Source: Pedobacter sp. ok626
GTDB lineage: Bacteria; Bacteroidota; Bacteroidia; Sphingobacteriales; Sphingobacteriaceae
NCBI RefSeq assembly: GCF_900100435.1
Contig: NZ_FNEX01000031.1
Location: 1 to 40,271 of the forward strand
Reading direction: 5' to 3'
Length of the DNA: 40,271 bases
Made by a program: the position numbers and the translations under genes
Notes under the pieces: generated by a model
The model's database searches: none
What the model was told of the DNA's origin: nothing
What the model saw: the letters and a program-made list of their open reading frames with translations, nothing else
In this document: piece by piece, positions 18,111-25,930 of the stretch
Layout: each line of letters begins with the position of its first letter
How positions within the stretch are numbered: position 1 is the stretch's first letter

Positions 18111-18141
18111 TAAATATAATATCAATTATTACTGATAACAA
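18111..18141 (-). promoter_or_regulatory. Putative leftward promoter of the structured element and serine hydrolase
   Basis: On the reverse strand TTG (18139-18141), 20 nt, then TATATTTA (18111-18118), 7 of 8 matches to TAnnTTTG. The expected start lies near 18105, exactly at the right edge of the GC-rich element. Confidence 0.45.
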
Positions 18142-18240
18142 TTTAGCAAAAATCGTGCTTGGATTTATAAAGATTTTATTAACAAATCAACATTTTACGA
18201 TACATGATGCAGTATTGTATTAATTATCGAATTGTAAAGT

Positions 18241-18248
18241 TATATTTG
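18241..18248 (+). promoter_or_regulatory. TAnnTTTG box for the 35-aa peptide gene
   Basis: A perfect TATATTTG box lies 29 nt upstream of the start codon at 18278. The best upstream TTG (18215-18217) is 23 nt away, slightly too far, so only the downstream box is convincing. The region 18142-18240 otherwise shows no feature. Confidence 0.45.
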
Positions 18249-18277
18249 TAACGTAAATTATCTTTAATATTAATCTT

Positions 18278-18385
18278 ATGGCAACCTTAATCAGCTTAGT
18301 AAGTCTTTGTGTAATCATCATGGTTACCGCATTTTACTTAACATTTAGAAAGAAACAAGAAGACACCAACACCAGCGGACATTAA
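18278..18385 (+). CDS. 35-aa single-pass membrane peptide
   Basis: ATG at 18278 to TAA at 18383-18385. The product begins MATLISLVSLCVIIMVTAFY and continues LTFRKKQEDTNTSGH. It has one hydrophobic helix (about 3-22), then a positively charged patch RKK and a polar tail, the layout of a small inner-membrane peptide with cytoplasmic C-terminus. Support for expression comes from the TAnnTTTG box 29 nt upstream and a hairpin terminator overlapping the stop. It converges with the ABC exporter genes. No family is recognised and no function is proposed; it could modulate the neighbouring transporter, but nothing shows this. Confidence 0.6.
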   Translation: MATLISLVSLCVIIMVTAFYLTFRKKQEDTNTSGH

Positions 18386-18394
18386 TATCCGCTG
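18373..18394. terminator. Hairpin between the peptide gene and the ABC exporter genes
   Basis: CAGCGGA (18373-18379) pairs with TCCGCTG (18388-18394) around an 8-nt loop. It overlaps the peptide stop codon and abuts the ABC gene stop at 18395. On the forward strand it is followed by a T-rich stretch (18395-18414), so it best serves the peptide gene, but it lies between two convergent 3' ends. Confidence 0.6.
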
Positions 18395-20158
18395 TTAGCT
18401 GCTTCTTTTTCCTTTGAGTAGCATATTCATTGCATGATCTAGCGTACCCGCTTTAATTACTTCGCCAGAATTTACGAAATATATTTCATCCGCATTTTCT
18501 ATTGTATTTAAGCGGTGCGCAATAATAACCAGTGTAGTCTCTTTAGGTAGCTTTTTTAGTATGTCGCTAAGCAGCTTCTCGGTTATGGTGTCAATGTTTG
18601 CTGTAGCCTCGTCCAGAATTAGCAATTCAGGATTACGCAAAACTGCTCTCATAAAAGCAATCAATTGCTTTTGACCCAGACTAATATTGTCTGAGTTGGA
18701 TGCCACTTCAGTTTCTAATCCCTTATCAAACAAGGCAAGTAGGCCTTCCAAATGCGCAGCTTTAATGACCTCTTCTAATTGCTCATTTGTATAATCCTTA
18801 TAAGCAATATTACTATACAGGATATTATCTTTCACGGTCCCTGTAAATAGAAAAGGTTCCTGTAAAATGAATCCTATTTTTTTACTACGTTCCTCAGCTG
18901 TATAGGACCTGATATCTTTCCCATTTAACAACACAGTACCTTTGGTCGTATCGTATAAACGTGCCATTAATGAGGCTGTCGTAGTTTTACCTCCCCCAGT
19001 TGGGCCTATTAAAGCATAAGTTTTACCTTTTTGGAGATCAAAACTAATGTTGTGTAGTATTTCCTCTCCACCAGCGTAAGAAAAATGGACGTTTTTAAAA
19101 GTTAGCAATGAGTTAGCAGTACCTTCCTGTGGAATATCATCTATAACCTGTAGGTTGCTCTCCAGCGATAAGATTTGAGATATTCTGTCCCAACCGGCCA
19201 TGGCTACTTGAAAACTACTCCATAAAGCAGCGAGCTGACGTAGTGGATTGTAAAAGTTTACGGCATAAGAAAGATAACTGATCAGTAAGCCTATTGTAAA
19301 CTCCCCAATTGAGATTAGGTGTATGCCATACACCAATACAACCAATTGTGCAGCACTTGAAAAGAATCCAAATACAGGGATAAAAATGGTATTGGCAATA
19401 CCTGCACCTATAGCGGTCTTATAGTTTTGTTGGTTGGTTTCATCAAAGCGCTTTCTGAAATAATCTCTGCGATTGAACGCGATGATAACTTTAAAATTAT
19501 TCAAGCTTTCCTGTATTCCCGCACTTAGGTTACCTACACTTTTTAGGTTGATTGCATTCTTCTTTTTTACCCATGCAGATACAAGACCTGTAAATACCAA
19601 TATAAATAAGGCTGGTGTTAATGTTGCTGCACCGAGTTTAAAATTAATAACCAATAAAAAAATCCCTGCTCCAAGCATTGTGAAAATGCTGCTTAAGAAT
19701 TGCATTAAGGATTGAGAAAAAAACTGGTTCAGCTTATCTGTATCATTATTGACTCTGGAGATAAGATCGCCAGCTTTGTTTTGACTAAAGAAGGATACTG
19801 GCAGCTCTTGTAATTTGCTAAATATGGCATTCCGGAGCGTATACAACGTTCTTTGTCCTACTCCACCCATTAATTTTGTTTGCAGGTAGCCAGTCACTAA
19901 GGTAACCAAATACATGGCGAAAAGTATTCCTGAGTACAATAAAACTCCGTTAAATTGTTTGGTGCTTACATAATTATCTATGGTGTGTCCTATAATTAAT
20001 GGAGACAGCAACAGTAAAGTAGAATTGATTACTATAGCTATAAAAGCGAGCAAAAGGTTTTTTCGTTCATGTGAAATCAGTTTTAATAGCTTTTTAAGGA
20101 CAGCAAATGTAGATTTCTTTTCTTCCTTACCGTTAATCTGGTTAAGATTGTAGTTCAT
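18395..20158 (-). CDS. ABC exporter half-transporter with the catalytic ATP site
   Basis: 587 residues: six-helix ABC transmembrane domain (about 30-320) and a C-terminal nucleotide-binding domain. The Walker A motif GPTGGGKT starts at 385, the Walker B glutamate is E517 in LLILDEATANID and the switch histidine is H548 in IIAHRLNTI, so its own ATP site is complete. The signature loop is atypical: SLGQK at 493-497 instead of LSGGQ. This is what one subunit of an asymmetric heterodimer looks like. Its start overlaps the end of the partner gene by 17 nt, implying translational coupling. It probably exports drugs, lipids or peptides; the substrate is unknown. Confidence 0.93.
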   Translation of the reverse strand: MNYNLNQINGKEEKKSTFAVLKKLLKLISHERKNLLLAFIAIVINSTLLLLSPLIIGHTIDNYVSTKQFNGVLLYSGILFAMYLVTLVTGYLQTKLMGGVGQRTLYTLRNAIFSKLQELPVSFFSQNKAGDLISRVNNDTDKLNQFFSQSLMQFLSSIFTMLGAGIFLLVINFKLGAATLTPALFILVFTGLVSAWVKKKNAINLKSVGNLSAGIQESLNNFKVIIAFNRRDYFRKRFDETNQQNYKTAIGAGIANTIFIPVFGFFSSAAQLVVLVYGIHLISIGEFTIGLLISYLSYAVNFYNPLRQLAALWSSFQVAMAGWDRISQILSLESNLQVIDDIPQEGTANSLLTFKNVHFSYAGGEEILHNISFDLQKGKTYALIGPTGGGKTTTASLMARLYDTTKGTVLLNGKDIRSYTAEERSKKIGFILQEPFLFTGTVKDNILYSNIAYKDYTNEQLEEVIKAAHLEGLLALFDKGLETEVASNSDNISLGQKQLIAFMRAVLRNPELLILDEATANIDTITEKLLSDILKKLPKETTLVIIAHRLNTIENADEIYFVNSGEVIKAGTLDHAMNMLLKGKRSS

Positions 20159-21881
20159 AATTGCTGGTGCTTTGTTGTGAGTTGTAAATTTGAACGTATT
20201 CTGGACTGCTTTTCATGAGATCTTTGTGGCTGCCCTGGGCAATAATTTCGCCCTGCATAATGAGTATTACGTTGTCGTAATTTTGAACGGCCGCAATTTT
20301 CTGAGTAACAGAGAGTAAAGTTAAACCCGGATAATTACGTTGCACATTTGCTAGAATGCGTTGTTCAGTATTGTTATCCACACGTGCCGTAAAATCGTCT
20401 AATAGCAGCACCTTAGGGTTAAGTGCCAATGCTCTGGCCAGCATAATCCTCTGTTTTTGTCCCCCCGAAAGGTTAGCGCCTCTTTCTGATACAATCGTAT
20501 TTAACTGCTCAGGAAGAGAATCAATAAAATCTCTTAGTTCCGCAGTTTCAATTGCCTTTTCAAGCGATCGATCAGTAACCTGATCATTAAAGGCGATATT
20601 CTCTCGAATACTCATGTTAAATATAATACTGTCCTGGAATACAAAACCAATTTGGTTATGAAAAGATTCCTGCACATAACTTTCTACAGGATTTCCATCG
20701 AATAAGATATCACCACTGTCTGGTTTAATAAGTCCAGTAAGTAAATATAACAATTGAGTCTTTCCTGCGGCAGTTGGACCGATAATAGCCGTTTTTGAGC
20801 CTGGTTGAAGCTGGAAAGAGATATCCTTTAAAACCGGCTTTTGCCCATAAAGCACATTGATTTTTTTCATCTCCACCTGCCCTTTTAAAGGATTGGTAAT
20901 ATTCCCGGCAGTCGCTTCATTTGCCTGATTCAACACATGAGCTATACGCCCATAAGATGCTGTAGCCTGAGCAATTACATTACTCATAAATCCTATCACT
21001 ATAATTGGAAAAATCAGTAAAGCAAGGTAACTGTTAAACGCAGCAAAATCACCGAGGGTCATGCTATCATTGATCACATAATGGCCTCCAAGCAGCAAAA
21101 TCGTCAGTGCTGCAAGATTAGCAACAAATATGATAACGGGTATTAAACCTGCAAATAAATTTAGAATAGACAGGCCCAGATCTTTTGCTTTAGTGTTTGC
21201 AGATAGGAATTTAACATATTCCAGCTGCTGTGAGTTGATCACACGTATTAATGCAGCGCCAAGTATACTTTCATTAATTACTTTGTTCAACCAGTCTATA
21301 ACTTCTCTGCTTTGTTTGAAAAGCACACTCACTTTCTTAATTACCAGGAAAAAAGTAACCCCGATAATGGGAATAATAGCAATAATGGTTAGTGCTAGCT
21401 TCCAATTGATACTCAATAATAAAATACTAGCGCCAATTATAATGAATATAGATGAAGTAATGGAAACGATGGCCTGTGCAATAAATAGCTTTATAGAATC
21501 AACATCGGCCGTTAGATTAGTTAATAATTTAGAAGGATTGGCTTGTTCAATGTAGGCATTGCTTTGCCTCGAAATCTGGTCAGCAAGCTGTGTTCTTAGA
21601 TCTTTGGCTACCTTTTCAGAAGCATACGTTTGTATGATGCTTTGCAAAAAGGTAAAAAGAAAAACCAACAAAATAGCAGCGGAGAATTTAATAAGAATGG
21701 CATTTACATCGAAAGTGCCATTAGTATAGGCATCTATTCCGTTGGCTACTAATTTTGGCAAGACCAGGTTCACGCCATTACTAATCAATGCAAAAAGAAG
21801 CAGTAAAGTGATCAAACCTTTATAAGGTTTAAGCAAGTGGAAAATACCAGGTCCTTTTGGCCCGTTAGTCGCTTTTCTCAT
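20142..21881 (-). CDS. ABC exporter half-transporter with degenerate ATP site
   Basis: 579 residues: six-helix exporter domain followed by a nucleotide-binding domain. Walker A GPTAAGKT starts at 368 and the signature LSGGQ is canonical (471-475). However, the catalytic Glu after Walker B is Asp (D496 in LLLDDFTARVD) and the switch His is Gln (Q527 in SVTQKIAA). It therefore cannot hydrolyse ATP well itself, but offers a good signature loop to the partner encoded directly downstream (17-nt overlap). Together they should form one inner-membrane heterodimer with one active and one degenerate site, as in TmrAB or LmrCD. It lies 28 nt downstream of an oxidoreductase gene on the same strand. Confidence 0.93.
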   Translation of the reverse strand: MRKATNGPKGPGIFHLLKPYKGLITLLLLFALISNGVNLVLPKLVANGIDAYTNGTFDVNAILIKFSAAILLVFLFTFLQSIIQTYASEKVAKDLRTQLADQISRQSNAYIEQANPSKLLTNLTADVDSIKLFIAQAIVSITSSIFIIIGASILLLSINWKLALTIIAIIPIIGVTFFLVIKKVSVLFKQSREVIDWLNKVINESILGAALIRVINSQQLEYVKFLSANTKAKDLGLSILNLFAGLIPVIIFVANLAALTILLLGGHYVINDSMTLGDFAAFNSYLALLIFPIIVIGFMSNVIAQATASYGRIAHVLNQANEATAGNITNPLKGQVEMKKINVLYGQKPVLKDISFQLQPGSKTAIIGPTAAGKTQLLYLLTGLIKPDSGDILFDGNPVESYVQESFHNQIGFVFQDSIIFNMSIRENIAFNDQVTDRSLEKAIETAELRDFIDSLPEQLNTIVSERGANLSGGQKQRIMLARALALNPKVLLLDDFTARVDNNTEQRILANVQRNYPGLTLLSVTQKIAAVQNYDNVILIMQGEIIAQGSHKDLMKSSPEYVQIYNSQQSTSNYELQS

Positions 21882-21909
21882 ATTTATATATCTGTACCTG
21901 CTAAATTTT

Positions 21910-22947
21910 CTACTTTGTGAAACTATCCATCACCTGCATCGACATGATTGCCTGTTCGGCAGAACAAGGATTATTGGTTTTACCCAAAAAGTATTTAACG
22001 ACTTCCTCTATCATGGGTTGTTGTACGTGTTGCAGTGGGTCAAATATAAACTCTTGCTCGTCATTCCCCTTACTTAAAGTTAATTTATGACCAAACATTG
22101 GGAAGCTGATTTTTCCTTCTGTACCAATGATTTCGCAAATATCTGTTTTTTCATCAGCGGAAAAGCACCAGGAACCATTAAATACGACGCCATTATGGAA
22201 CAAAATATGTCCGGTAACTAGGTCGTCTACCTCATATGGACTCCCTTGATTTAAAGAGATTCCCATAGATCTATTCACCTCTCCAAAAAAATAGATCATT
22301 AAATCCAACTGATGAGGTGCAAGATCGTGAAATAAGCCACCGCCCGATATAGCTGGATTCAACCTCCAGTTCGTTTCTGAGCCCGCAATCAGATCTGAAT
22401 TTTGTGGCTGTAACATTTGTAATTGAACCAGTTTAACCGCTCCTATTGCTTTTTCTTCTAAAAGAGACTTAACTTTTAAAAACATAGGTTGGGCCCTCCG
22501 GTAGTGCGCTACTGTAAGTTTAACATCGTATTTTTCGGAAGCAGCTTTCATCCTAATTGCAGAGGCCGCATTAAGGGTCATAGGTTTTTCAACATATACT
22601 GGTTTTCCTGCAGCCATGGCGCGCATCGCGTATTCTTCATGTTGTAATGGCGGAGTTGCGATATAAATGGCATTTATTTCGGGATCATCAATCAACTGAT
22701 CAGCATCGTCATACCATTTAGGAACGTTATGGCGTATGGCATAATCTTTCGCTTTTGCACCATCACGGCGCATGACAGCAACCAATGATGAATTTAAGAC
22801 TTTATTAAATGCAGGACCGCTTTTGACTTCAGTAACGTCACCGCAACCTATAATACCCCATTTGATTTCTTCAGTTCCATTTCTCCCCAGCATATTCCAG
22901 ACTTTTTCGATAAAATAGTTAGGCTTATTACTTAATGAGACTTCCAT
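21910..22947 (-). CDS. Gfo/Idh/MocA-family NAD(P)-dependent oxidoreductase
   Basis: 345 residues. The Rossmann motif GIIGCGDVTEV (G31, G34, G36) is followed by the family lysine in EKPM (K121) and a substrate-binding domain with GGGLFHDLAPHQLDLMIYFF (about 203-222), whose HDLAPHQLD block carries the usual catalytic His. Members oxidise or reduce sugars, inositols and related compounds in the cytoplasm. The first 28 residues extend beyond the usual start, and Met19 is a plausible alternative start. It lies 28 nt upstream of the ABC exporter pair and may be co-transcribed, but the functional link is unclear. A role in 3-keto-sugar chemistry with the DUF1080 operon is conceivable. Confidence 0.9.
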   Translation of the reverse strand: MEVSLSNKPNYFIEKVWNMLGRNGTEEIKWGIIGCGDVTEVKSGPAFNKVLNSSLVAVMRRDGAKAKDYAIRHNVPKWYDDADQLIDDPEINAIYIATPPLQHEEYAMRAMAAGKPVYVEKPMTLNAASAIRMKAASEKYDVKLTVAHYRRAQPMFLKVKSLLEEKAIGAVKLVQLQMLQPQNSDLIAGSETNWRLNPAISGGGLFHDLAPHQLDLMIYFFGEVNRSMGISLNQGSPYEVDDLVTGHILFHNGVVFNGSWCFSADEKTDICEIIGTEGKISFPMFGHKLTLSKGNDEQEFIFDPLQHVQQPMIEEVVKYFLGKTNNPCSAEQAIMSMQVMDSFTK

Positions 22948-23135
22948 GCTAACTATAATCTTTTTAATGTTGTTTACACCCTTTTAGCTTCCTAATCAAC
23001 TGAAAAACAAGGCTAATTTGCCTGGTAAATATCTTAAATAAATCGTTATAAACAAAAAAGGAGTAAAAATTGTTAATGTTAATCAGGAAACTAACAATAG
23101 TTTTACAACCTAGAAAAACATTAAAACAAAATCTT

Positions 23136-23714
23136 ATGAAAAAGCTAATTTTTACTATTATTTTAGGAAGTACGATGGCATTTGGAGCAAGTGCCCAGAT
23201 CCAAAAAGGAAATGTAATGATGGGGGCAAACTTGTCGGACATCAGTCTTGGCTTAGATAAGCCGAATCTCTTTCAATTAAAGATTAATCCTAAAGCAGCC
23301 TGGTTTATACAAGACGGTATGGCTGTAGGTGGTGAGGTCCAGTTAGGTGTTGTATCTCAAAAAGGCGTAGGTACTTCATTTACTTATGGTATAGGTGCTT
23401 TAGGAAGGTATTATGGAGCTACCGGTGCAAATGAAGTGGTAAAAAACTCCAGGTTTTTTGGAGAGGCTACTGTAGGATTTCAGGGCATTAACCCAGCTGG
23501 TGGCGGAACTACCAATGGATTAGGTTTTAGTTTTGGGCCCGGCTTTACCTATTTTGTAACCAGCACTATTGGACTTGAAGCTTTATTGAAATATAATGGT
23601 GTTGTGGGATTTGGATCCAGCACATACTCTAACTACCTGGCACTAGGCGTGGGATTCCAGATCTATTTGCCTGGAAAGAGCACAGCAAAAAAAGTACAAC
23701 GTGATATGAAATAA
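23136..23714 (+). CDS. Small outer-membrane beta-barrel protein
   Basis: 192 residues from ATG 23136. An upstream in-frame codon at 23070 would add 22 residues before the signal peptide, so it is rejected. A signal peptide MKKLIFTIILGSTMAFGASA precedes a glycine-rich alternating pattern (GNVMMGANLSDISLGL, GMAVGGEVQLGVVSQKG, YGIGALGRYYG, ALGVGFQIYLPG). This is the OmpW/porin-like small barrel common in Bacteroidota. It sits in the outer membrane. It is divergent from the Gfo/Idh gene and ends in a strong terminator 24 nt after the stop. The function is unknown. Confidence 0.85.
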   Translation: MKKLIFTIILGSTMAFGASAQIQKGNVMMGANLSDISLGLDKPNLFQLKINPKAAWFIQDGMAVGGEVQLGVVSQKGVGTSFTYGIGALGRYYGATGANEVVKNSRFFGEATVGFQGINPAGGGTTNGLGFSFGPGFTYFVTSTIGLEALLKYNGVVGFGSSTYSNYLALGVGFQIYLPGKSTAKKVQRDMK

Positions 23715-23738
23715 CTTGCCCTAGCCAGGCAATTGATA

Positions 23739-23770
23739 TTCAAAAAGCAGGATTAGCCCTGCTTTTTGAA
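23739..23770. terminator. Bidirectional intrinsic terminator
   Basis: A perfect 13-bp stem (23739-23751/23758-23770) with a 6-nt loop. The arms carry A-runs and T-runs, so it can terminate both the rightward barrel gene and leftward transcription from the DUF5689 locus. Confidence 0.85.
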
Positions 23771-23786
23771 TAAAAAGGAAAATTTA

Positions 23787-23817
23787 TTTGGATAATTAAA
23801 AAGAATATGTACTTTTG
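23787..23817 (+). promoter_or_regulatory. Consensus Bacteroidota promoter
   Basis: TTTG at 23787-23790, exactly 19 nt, then TACTTTTG at 23810-23817: a full match to TTTG-N19-TAnnTTTG, the best promoter seen in the window. It points rightward, away from any forward-strand gene. Confidence 0.75.
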
Positions 23818-23822
23818 TGGTG

Positions 23823-23875
23823 AGAGCGTTAATTTAACGGGGGTAAGTCTTAGGATCTATCCCCGTTTCTTTTTT
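23823..23875 (+). ncRNA. Candidate small RNA of about 50 nt
   Basis: Starting a few nt after the consensus promoter, the transcript would run about 50 nt and end at a terminator hairpin AACGGGG (23836-23842)/CCCCGTT (23861-23867) followed by a T-rich stretch to 23875. No open frame fits. The left arm overlaps a second inverted repeat CGTTAA-T-TTAACG (23827-23839), so two folds compete. It converges on the 3' end of the DUF5689 gene at 23886. It could be a stable sRNA or a decoy/antisense transcript. Confidence 0.5.
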
Positions 23876-23885
23876 ACCCCAGCCC

Positions 23886-25925
23886 CTATTTATTGTACTT
23901 AATTGAAACATGTCCAAGTCTGGTTATAGCGGCTGCGGCTAATGTTCCGCCTGTTGGGCTTGTGGCTGTACCTACAATTTTATTCTTAACCCTAAGTCTG
24001 ATATATAAATTCGTTAAACCTAAGGCGGTGTTTGGAAACTGAAAGTTAAGCACTTTTAGTCCTGGCACTTGAGTAAGCAAGGTATTTGTATAATCTACTA
24101 CATCTTCTAAAGTATACTCCCCTACCTGATTCCATACTCCGGCATCTGTTCCAGTGGCAGACCATTCAACAATAAAGTTTCGGGCACCACCAATATTACT
24201 GTTACCTTCTATTTGTAACGAAATTGGTTTGGTAATACCAACCGTTGACACCGTGATATTCCAGGAAGCGCCTTTAGCTTTAGTATCATTCCACCAGTTT
24301 TTACTATTCCATGCACCATTACTAATTGCACCCTTTACGGTAGTTGCTTCCGGAATAAGGCCATTGTAATCCGTACCAGCCGAAATACCATTTGCACTGA
24401 AGTCTAATGATCCCTTTTCACTCTGCTTTAAAGTTCCGGCACCAATATCTGGCGTCATAGGGTTCTTTACTTCAGTTGCACCGGCAGTATTTTCTAATTT
24501 AAATCGACTCCATTCTACCAATACATTAGAAAATCCATCTTCTCTATTTTCTTTCAAGGCGATATCTTCTCTTTTGAGGTGTCTGATTGCATACTTGCCA
24601 ATATCACCTCCGTAACGTGGAAGCTGCTCATAAACTAAAATACCTGTAATGTCACCAGATCCCTGCGGTACACGTTTGCCATCCCTTCTATAAGGCACGT
24701 CAATATTAGTCAGCATATACATGCTGTTCCCATTAATATCCCTGATATTGGTAGGATAAACATCCGTTCTTAAATTGTAACCCTCATTAATATTAAAGAA
24801 GCTACCAGATGGAACACTGATTTCTACTTCTTTTAATTTTACATAAGTATAAAGGTCATTATCAGTTAAATCCTTCATATATACTTCCCGAGGTGATAAA
24901 ATAGATGCACCAGGAGTTTTTGAGATGATGTTTACTGATTGCACCTGATCTAAAATAGTTCGACTAGGATTGTTTTCCTTTCTGAGGCCAATCCCTTTTA
25001 ACCATAGTTTAACCACATCGCCATTCCCATATATATTGTCTCCGCCTGTTTTTGTCCTGATCAGGAAGCCTGATTTACCATCCATACTTTGAATATAAAC
25101 GGTGATGGCATTTTCAGTTTTGTCTACTTCATGTTTGTTGGTAGCCTTATTTGCATTTAGTCCCATATTTGGGTTACCCTTATCACTAATAATAACACCC
25201 TCAATATAAATATCTTCCCTAACTACCCCGGCGGCTAGTGCTGTTTTAACATAAGCAAAGTCTTTAAGTACTGCCTGATCGTAATTGCCTTTTGGGTTTT
25301 GAGTAATTAGAATAGAATCCTTAACCGTTGTACCCAAAGCATCTTTATACGACAACCTAACCAGTGCTTCACGCGCTTCAGTCAACAGATTTTGCGAGAG
25401 TGTAAAATTCAGATCTTTGCCATTAATGGTCAGCCCTGTAATCCAATCCGCGCCACCATTCTTATAAATTTCCTCATGCTTCATCAAATTGAAAGGTACA
25501 TTTGTGCTGATTGCACTTTTCATAAATCCGCCATTTGCTATGCCATTTGCACTCGCATCAAGGATATTGATTGCAGCAACAATACCACGCTGTTGCAGAT
25601 CAACCGTATCTGTTTTGTTATTGGAGCTAATCAGAATCTTTACAGATCTTGGCAGATTTCCAGTGTTACGCTGCACAGTAGCTAAAAACTCACCCTTTCC
25701 TGTTGATCCTTCTTTATCTAACGTAACCCAGGAAGCGTCACCTTCGGTTCTCACTTTCCAGCTTTCATCAGCGTAAACGAGCACTCTGGTGCTGCCAGCG
25801 CTATCAGCCACACGGATAATTTTGTTGTTGATGGCCAGATCGGTACTAAACTTAACCAATTCCTCTTTTTTACAACCCGTTGCAGCCGCAACTGATAATA
25901 AGGCGTAAAACAAAAATCTTTTCAT
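23886..25925 (-). CDS. BACON/DUF5689 surface lipoprotein
   Basis: 679 residues. The lipobox ATGC gives Cys18. A BACON domain (about 30-115) has the pattern ESWKVRTEGDASWVTLDKEG, GEFLATVQRN and VDLQQRG. A second beta domain follows, then DUF5689 (about 215-450) with REDIYIEGVIISDKGNPNMG, AITVYIQSMDGKSGFLI, GNGDVVKLWLKGIGL and VKLKEVEI. This looks to me like the OB-fold repeats seen in extracellular nucleases. The C-terminal part (about 460-679) is a jelly-roll-like domain. It probably binds substrate on the cell surface. It is the last gene of the locus, 5 nt after the EEP gene. Catalysis is not evident. Confidence 0.85.
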   Translation of the reverse strand: MKRFLFYALLSVAAATGCKKEELVKFSTDLAINNKIIRVADSAGSTRVLVYADESWKVRTEGDASWVTLDKEGSTGKGEFLATVQRNTGNLPRSVKILISSNNKTDTVDLQQRGIVAAINILDASANGIANGGFMKSAISTNVPFNLMKHEEIYKNGGADWITGLTINGKDLNFTLSQNLLTEAREALVRLSYKDALGTTVKDSILITQNPKGNYDQAVLKDFAYVKTALAAGVVREDIYIEGVIISDKGNPNMGLNANKATNKHEVDKTENAITVYIQSMDGKSGFLIRTKTGGDNIYGNGDVVKLWLKGIGLRKENNPSRTILDQVQSVNIISKTPGASILSPREVYMKDLTDNDLYTYVKLKEVEISVPSGSFFNINEGYNLRTDVYPTNIRDINGNSMYMLTNIDVPYRRDGKRVPQGSGDITGILVYEQLPRYGGDIGKYAIRHLKREDIALKENREDGFSNVLVEWSRFKLENTAGATEVKNPMTPDIGAGTLKQSEKGSLDFSANGISAGTDYNGLIPEATTVKGAISNGAWNSKNWWNDTKAKGASWNITVSTVGITKPISLQIEGNSNIGGARNFIVEWSATGTDAGVWNQVGEYTLEDVVDYTNTLLTQVPGLKVLNFQFPNTALGLTNLYIRLRVKNKIVGTATSPTGGTLAAAAITRLGHVSIKYNK

Positions 25926-25930
25926 AAGGC

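Noticed and set aside
17996..18223. 75-aa forward ORF over the GC-rich element
   Set aside because: It lies on the stem-loop sequence, has no recognisable domain and no ribosome-binding or promoter signal; the region is better explained as structured RNA.
21130..21555. 141-aa forward ORF
   Set aside because: Fully antisense to the transmembrane part of a well-supported ABC exporter gene; composition is that of a frame shadow.
23070..23135. Upstream start for the small barrel protein
   Set aside because: It would put 22 extra residues before a normal signal peptide that starts at 23136.
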